DNA of 16,381 nucleotides, from contig JBAXFX010000024.1 in assembly GCA_037139695.1 (NCBI GenBank), forward strand, positions 1 through 16,381, given 5' to 3'. The position numbers and the translations under genes were made by a program. The notes beneath the pieces are model-generated. The model ran no database searches. It worked only from the letters and a program-made list of their open reading frames with translations, and was not told the DNA's origin. Positions 14,051 to 16,381 of the stretch are shown in pieces (the first letter of the stretch is position 1; every line of letters begins with the position of its first letter). The DNA is from JAAXTX01 sp037139695 (GTDB taxonomy: Bacteria; Patescibacteriota; Minisyncoccia; Moranbacterales; UBA1568).

Positions 14051-15106
14051 CTATTTTATAATAGGGATTGCCGCACCGGAACCAGCGGCATTCAGGTTGG
14101 TCGTCACCTGTTGCTTGACTGTCGCAGTATACTTCGCCCCGGCTCCGAGCGCGCTGTTCACAGTCGTCACCTGTCCCATGATCTTGTTATCCACGCTTGT
14201 AATCTCTCGCTGTATCGAAGATTGGACGCTGCCAACCCCTCTCTGGACTAGGTTCGTGATCATCTTGTTCGTTAGGGAAGAGATGACACCACCGACAAGC
14301 TCCCCAGGATTGCTCGCTGCCGCTATCACCTTGTTGCCGATATCCTGCGTATTGGCAACCATCTGCCCAACCGTCGCGCCAGGAAGAATCACATTGCCAT
14401 TATTATCTTTTACCCCCTTGTATCCCGCCGATGCAGCCGCCTGGACCTGGGCAGCCTTCTGTTCCTGTTCCCGAACGGCCATCTGATATCCCTGTGCCTT
14501 GAGCGCATACCCGAACGGGTCACTTCCCGATTCAGTCATCGCCGAGAACACTCTGATATCCCCATTACCGATCGAAGTCGCGGGATCGGAACTCACTTCA
14601 CTCAAAAGAGCGGTCCCAGTAGCCGCAGAGGTCGTCGAAGCAGCCCCTGAAAGTTGGCTCTTCGTACGGGTCTCAAGATAAGATTCGTAGCTCGACTGTC
14701 CCGATGCGGCAACATATCCGGAAGTCGACGACCGACTCCTTAACGTCGTCGCGTAAAAATTATCCATCGCCGACGTCACCTTTGTTTCCGGCTGGGTATA
14801 GAGGTATGCCTTCCAGTCCGTTATGACCTGAGAGGTCCCTACGGAAGAGCCTCCGACGAGACTCATTACCCGGGTATTCAGTAGCGTGACTGCAGTGGAC
14901 TTCAGTGCCGCCAACAACACCCCGTCAATCTGCGCCTGTATATTCGTCAATGTCCGGGAAAGGACCGCCGCACCATACGCAGCTCCCCAGACATCGGCAT
15001 GCGCCGGTGGCGCGGACGTGACAAAAACCAGGAGCACCACCGCCAATGACATTATTCGAATCCCCCGCGTTGTCTGACTTTTCATATTTAGTATCTTGCT
15101 ATTCAA
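14051..15106 (-). CDS. Exported Ala/Ser/Thr-rich protein, possibly part of a secretion or pilus system
   Basis: 351 residues with a signal peptide: basic n-region, hydrophobic core at about 18-30 (IMSLAVVLLVFVTSAPPAHA) and likely cleavage after AHA at 37. The mature part is low in charge and rich in Ala, Ser, Thr, Val and Gln, with predicted long helices (for example SLTNKMITNLVQRGVGSVQ) and the segment GGSSVGTSQVITDWKAYLYTQPE. It resembles exported proteins that I recall from CPR loci with type IV secretion-like genes, but no such gene is in the window, so the link is weak. I chose TTG at 15106 because GGAGGAAGGA sits directly in front of it, overlapping the upstream TAG stop, whereas the ATG at 15085 has no Shine-Dalgarno at proper distance. 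It is translationally coupled to the calcium-repeat gene upstream and followed by the 13895-13925 terminator. The stop is TAG. Confidence 0.8.
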   Translation of the reverse strand: MNSKILNMKSQTTRGIRIMSLAVVLLVFVTSAPPAHADVWGAAYGAAVLSRTLTNIQAQIDGVLLAALKSTAVTLLNTRVMSLVGGSSVGTSQVITDWKAYLYTQPETKVTSAMDNFYATTLRSRSSTSGYVAASGQSSYESYLETRTKSQLSGAASTTSAATGTALLSEVSSDPATSIGNGDIRVFSAMTESGSDPFGYALKAQGYQMAVREQEQKAAQVQAAASAGYKGVKDNNGNVILPGATVGQMVANTQDIGNKVIAAASNPGELVGGVISSLTNKMITNLVQRGVGSVQSSIQREITSVDNKIMGQVTTVNSALGAGAKYTATVKQQVTTNLNAAGSGAAIPIIK

Positions 15107-15116
15107 TCCTTCCTCC

Positions 15117-16121
15117 CTACAAATCGATAGGAATGTTGTCGATCTGGTTCTTAGCCAACTCGGATTGTACATCCGAAACGAAGGAAATCATCACGTTCAG
15201 CAAACCCTGTGTTTTCGACAATGACTTCATCGTTCCCAAGGGATCATCCGACGAGGAGGAAGCGACTTCGTTCTTCAACTGCGAAGCGTATGTCGCCAAC
15301 TGCAGTGCCTTTACATGGATATCCAACATCTGTTCAGGCACTTCCACATCCTGAATCTCCTTCAACATCTTGTCGCTATTCACCGTCAAAGCCTGAATCT
15401 GGGAATAATTTCCCATAGACATCGACGAGACGGATTCACTCACGAGGCTCTGGGCAATATTCGCCAACTCGTCTTGCGTCTTGAATTGCTTCGGGGAATT
15501 ATTCGCAAAAATGTATGAGATGGTCGTAAGGTATTGGACTATATCTTCCTTGATCCGCTCCTGGCGCTTGGCCTTCGAAAGATTTCCATACGACTGGTCC
15601 ATCATCTTGATCGTGCCCTTGTCGATTTCAGGCAGGACGACATCCGTCGAATCCCCTCCTGAGATCTGCTGGGAGAGCGCATTCAAATCATCAAGAGAAA
15701 CTTCCGATGTCCCGTCGGATCCAGTATTTGCATTCTTCACTACGGCGGCAATCTGCTGCGAAGCCTGCTCAGTCATATTGTCACCTCCCTTTCCCGACTC
15801 TGCCACATCAGCAGCCACAACATCCGATTGCACAACAATTTTATCGCCAGGCGCCTTTTTTAATGGATCGTATCCGCCACGAACCTCGACACCATCGGAA
15901 TATCCGTCCCCGTCGGTATCAGGGTTATTCGGGTCAGTCCCGTATATCTTCTCCTCAGCGTTCGTCAGTCCGTCATGATCGGAATCCTCCGCGATATTAT
16001 AGCCACTCATCTGATCGGCCGCCGACACAGCAAAGACAACCCCTAAAAATAGTAATGCAAACAAAAGAAAGAAGTCCTTTTTAACCCCTATCGAAACGCG
16101 ATGATTCTTATTGTTTCCCAT
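15117..16121 (-). CDS. Exported or membrane-anchored protein with thrombospondin type-3-like calcium repeats
   Basis: 334 residues. The N-terminus is basic and then strongly hydrophobic (about 17-34, FFLLFALLFLGVVFAVSA), a signal peptide with possible cleavage around 34-36 or an uncleaved anchor. Residues 45-80 carry two acidic Dx[DN]xDG-type repeats (EDSDHDGLTNAEE and DPNNPDTDGDGYSDGVEV) as in thrombospondin type-3 or bacterial EF-hand-like modules that bind calcium outside the cell. The remaining 230 residues are mostly helical and unrecognised. The ATG at 16142 overlaps the -10 box TATAAT and cannot be on a transcript from that promoter, so I place the start at ATG 16121. It is the first gene of a two-gene unit with the exported protein at 14051-15106, suggesting a joint surface role. 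Confidence 0.82.
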   Translation of the reverse strand: MGNNKNHRVSIGVKKDFFLLFALLFLGVVFAVSAADQMSGYNIAEDSDHDGLTNAEEKIYGTDPNNPDTDGDGYSDGVEVRGGYDPLKKAPGDKIVVQSDVVAADVAESGKGGDNMTEQASQQIAAVVKNANTGSDGTSEVSLDDLNALSQQISGGDSTDVVLPEIDKGTIKMMDQSYGNLSKAKRQERIKEDIVQYLTTISYIFANNSPKQFKTQDELANIAQSLVSESVSSMSMGNYSQIQALTVNSDKMLKEIQDVEVPEQMLDIHVKALQLATYASQLKNEVASSSSDDPLGTMKSLSKTQGLLNVMISFVSDVQSELAKNQIDNIPIDL

Positions 16122-16140
16122 AGTTGATTTTGTTTTTTCC

Positions 16141-16168
16141 ATTATATCATTTTTTTCAAGAACAACAA
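16141..16168 (-). promoter_or_regulatory. Extended -10 promoter of the exported-protein unit
   Basis: On the minus strand a consensus TATAAT (16141-16146) is preceded by TG one base upstream, forming an extended -10; a weak -35-like TTGTTG lies 16 bases upstream (16163-16168). Transcription should start near 16134, giving a leader of only about 13 bases without a Shine-Dalgarno before ATG 16121. Confidence 0.65.
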
Positions 16169-16198
16169 ATCAAGCGTCTCTTGCAAGAGACGCTTGAT
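16169..16198. repeat. 30-bp perfect palindrome next to the promoter
   Basis: Bases 16169-16183 are the exact reverse complement of 16184-16198, centred on TTGCAA. It ends immediately upstream of the -35-like element of the leftward promoter. On the minus strand it is followed by TTTGTTGTTCTTG, so it could be a terminator for a gene entering from the right, or an operator, or both. Confidence 0.7.
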
Positions 16199-16331
16199 AA
16201 GAAATACGCCAGTCATAAACGATTTACTGATTTATTTACGGGCGACTCTCATAGCTATTATCCCAACAATATTCTTAGTATCTATCTCAAATCTCATGTC
16301 GAGCTGTAAATCCGAAAATTTCGTTTGAGCG
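16199..16331. other. Gene-free stretch right of the palindrome
   Basis: AT-rich sequence with no convincing coding region on either strand. A 61-codon open frame running through it begins at a TTG inside the neighbouring gene and promoter and shows no domain or ribosome-binding site, so I do not call it. No RNA gene is recognised. Confidence 0.4.
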
Positions 16332-16360
16332 CCAACCAGAGGTTGGTCACCCTCTGGGTG
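16332..16360 (+). promoter_or_regulatory. Tandem hairpins with an alternative pairing
   Basis: CCAACC-AGA-GGTTGG (16332-16346) and CACCC-TCT-GGGTG (16348-16360) form two adjacent small hairpins. CCAGAGG (16336-16342) can instead pair with CCTCTGG (16351-16357), which would break both. An ATG at 16368 follows and could open a rightward gene, but only 14 bases are visible. Confidence 0.35.
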
Positions 16361-16381
16361 AAAAACCATGAAAAATGAGGA

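Noticed and set aside
16124..16309. 61-codon plus-strand open frame near the right end
   Set aside because: It starts at TTG inside the opposite-strand gene and promoter, crosses the 30-bp palindrome and has no ribosome-binding site or family resemblance.
1..16381. CRISPR array, insertion sequence or prophage
   Set aside because: No regularly spaced direct repeats, no transposase or phage-like coding region and no terminal repeats with target duplications were seen anywhere in the window.

Overview
The window looks like a chromosomal stretch from a Candidate Phyla Radiation bacterium (Patescibacteria, probably Parcubacteria). This is inferred from gene content and order. There is a short four-domain S1 protein, a minimal TilS, a guanylate-kinase homologue with an altered P-loop, a UlaG-like metallo-beta-lactamase-fold protein followed by a one-helix protein and gyrA, LabA/NYN-domain proteins beside ribosomal and RNA-decay genes, and secreted proteins with thrombospondin type-3-like calcium repeats. 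All large housekeeping genes read through intact in the standard bacterial code. Base composition is moderate to fairly high GC in the housekeeping genes and visibly lower in the first NYN gene, tilS and the membrane-protein gene.

Layout. 1-4266, all minus strand: an RNA-metabolism block reading rpsO, NYN protein, NYN protein, pnp in transcription order. rpsO, both NYN genes and the downstream end of gyrA each have a recognisable intrinsic terminator, and three of the four genes have a plausible promoter. 4328-7867, minus: a degenerate MBL-fold protein, a small membrane protein and gyrA. 7868-8082: a divergent promoter region carrying two inverted repeats. 8083-13717, plus: rpsA-like gene and terminator, then guanylate-kinase homologue, tilS, ftsH and a six-helix membrane protein with short spacers. 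13740-13838: a tRNA-Val(GAC) gene whose acceptor stem is extended by a perfect 13-bp inverted repeat. 13895-13925: a strong hairpin terminator. 14051-16121, minus: a two-gene unit of exported proteins (calcium-repeat protein, then an Ala/Ser/Thr-rich protein), driven by an extended -10 promoter next to a 30-bp perfect palindrome. 16147-16381 holds no convincing gene, only hairpins.

How it fits together. The left half is RNA turnover and translation (S15, PNPase and two predicted NYN nucleases) plus DNA topology (gyrase A). The centre is translation, nucleotide metabolism, tRNA modification and membrane proteolysis. The right end encodes cell-surface or secretion-related products of unknown function. 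The observations most worth following are the tRNA-Val inside a 20-bp continuous helix, the two NYN genes inserted in the classical rpsO-pnp neighbourhood, and two housekeeping-family proteins (MBL fold and guanylate kinase) that have lost signature catalytic residues.
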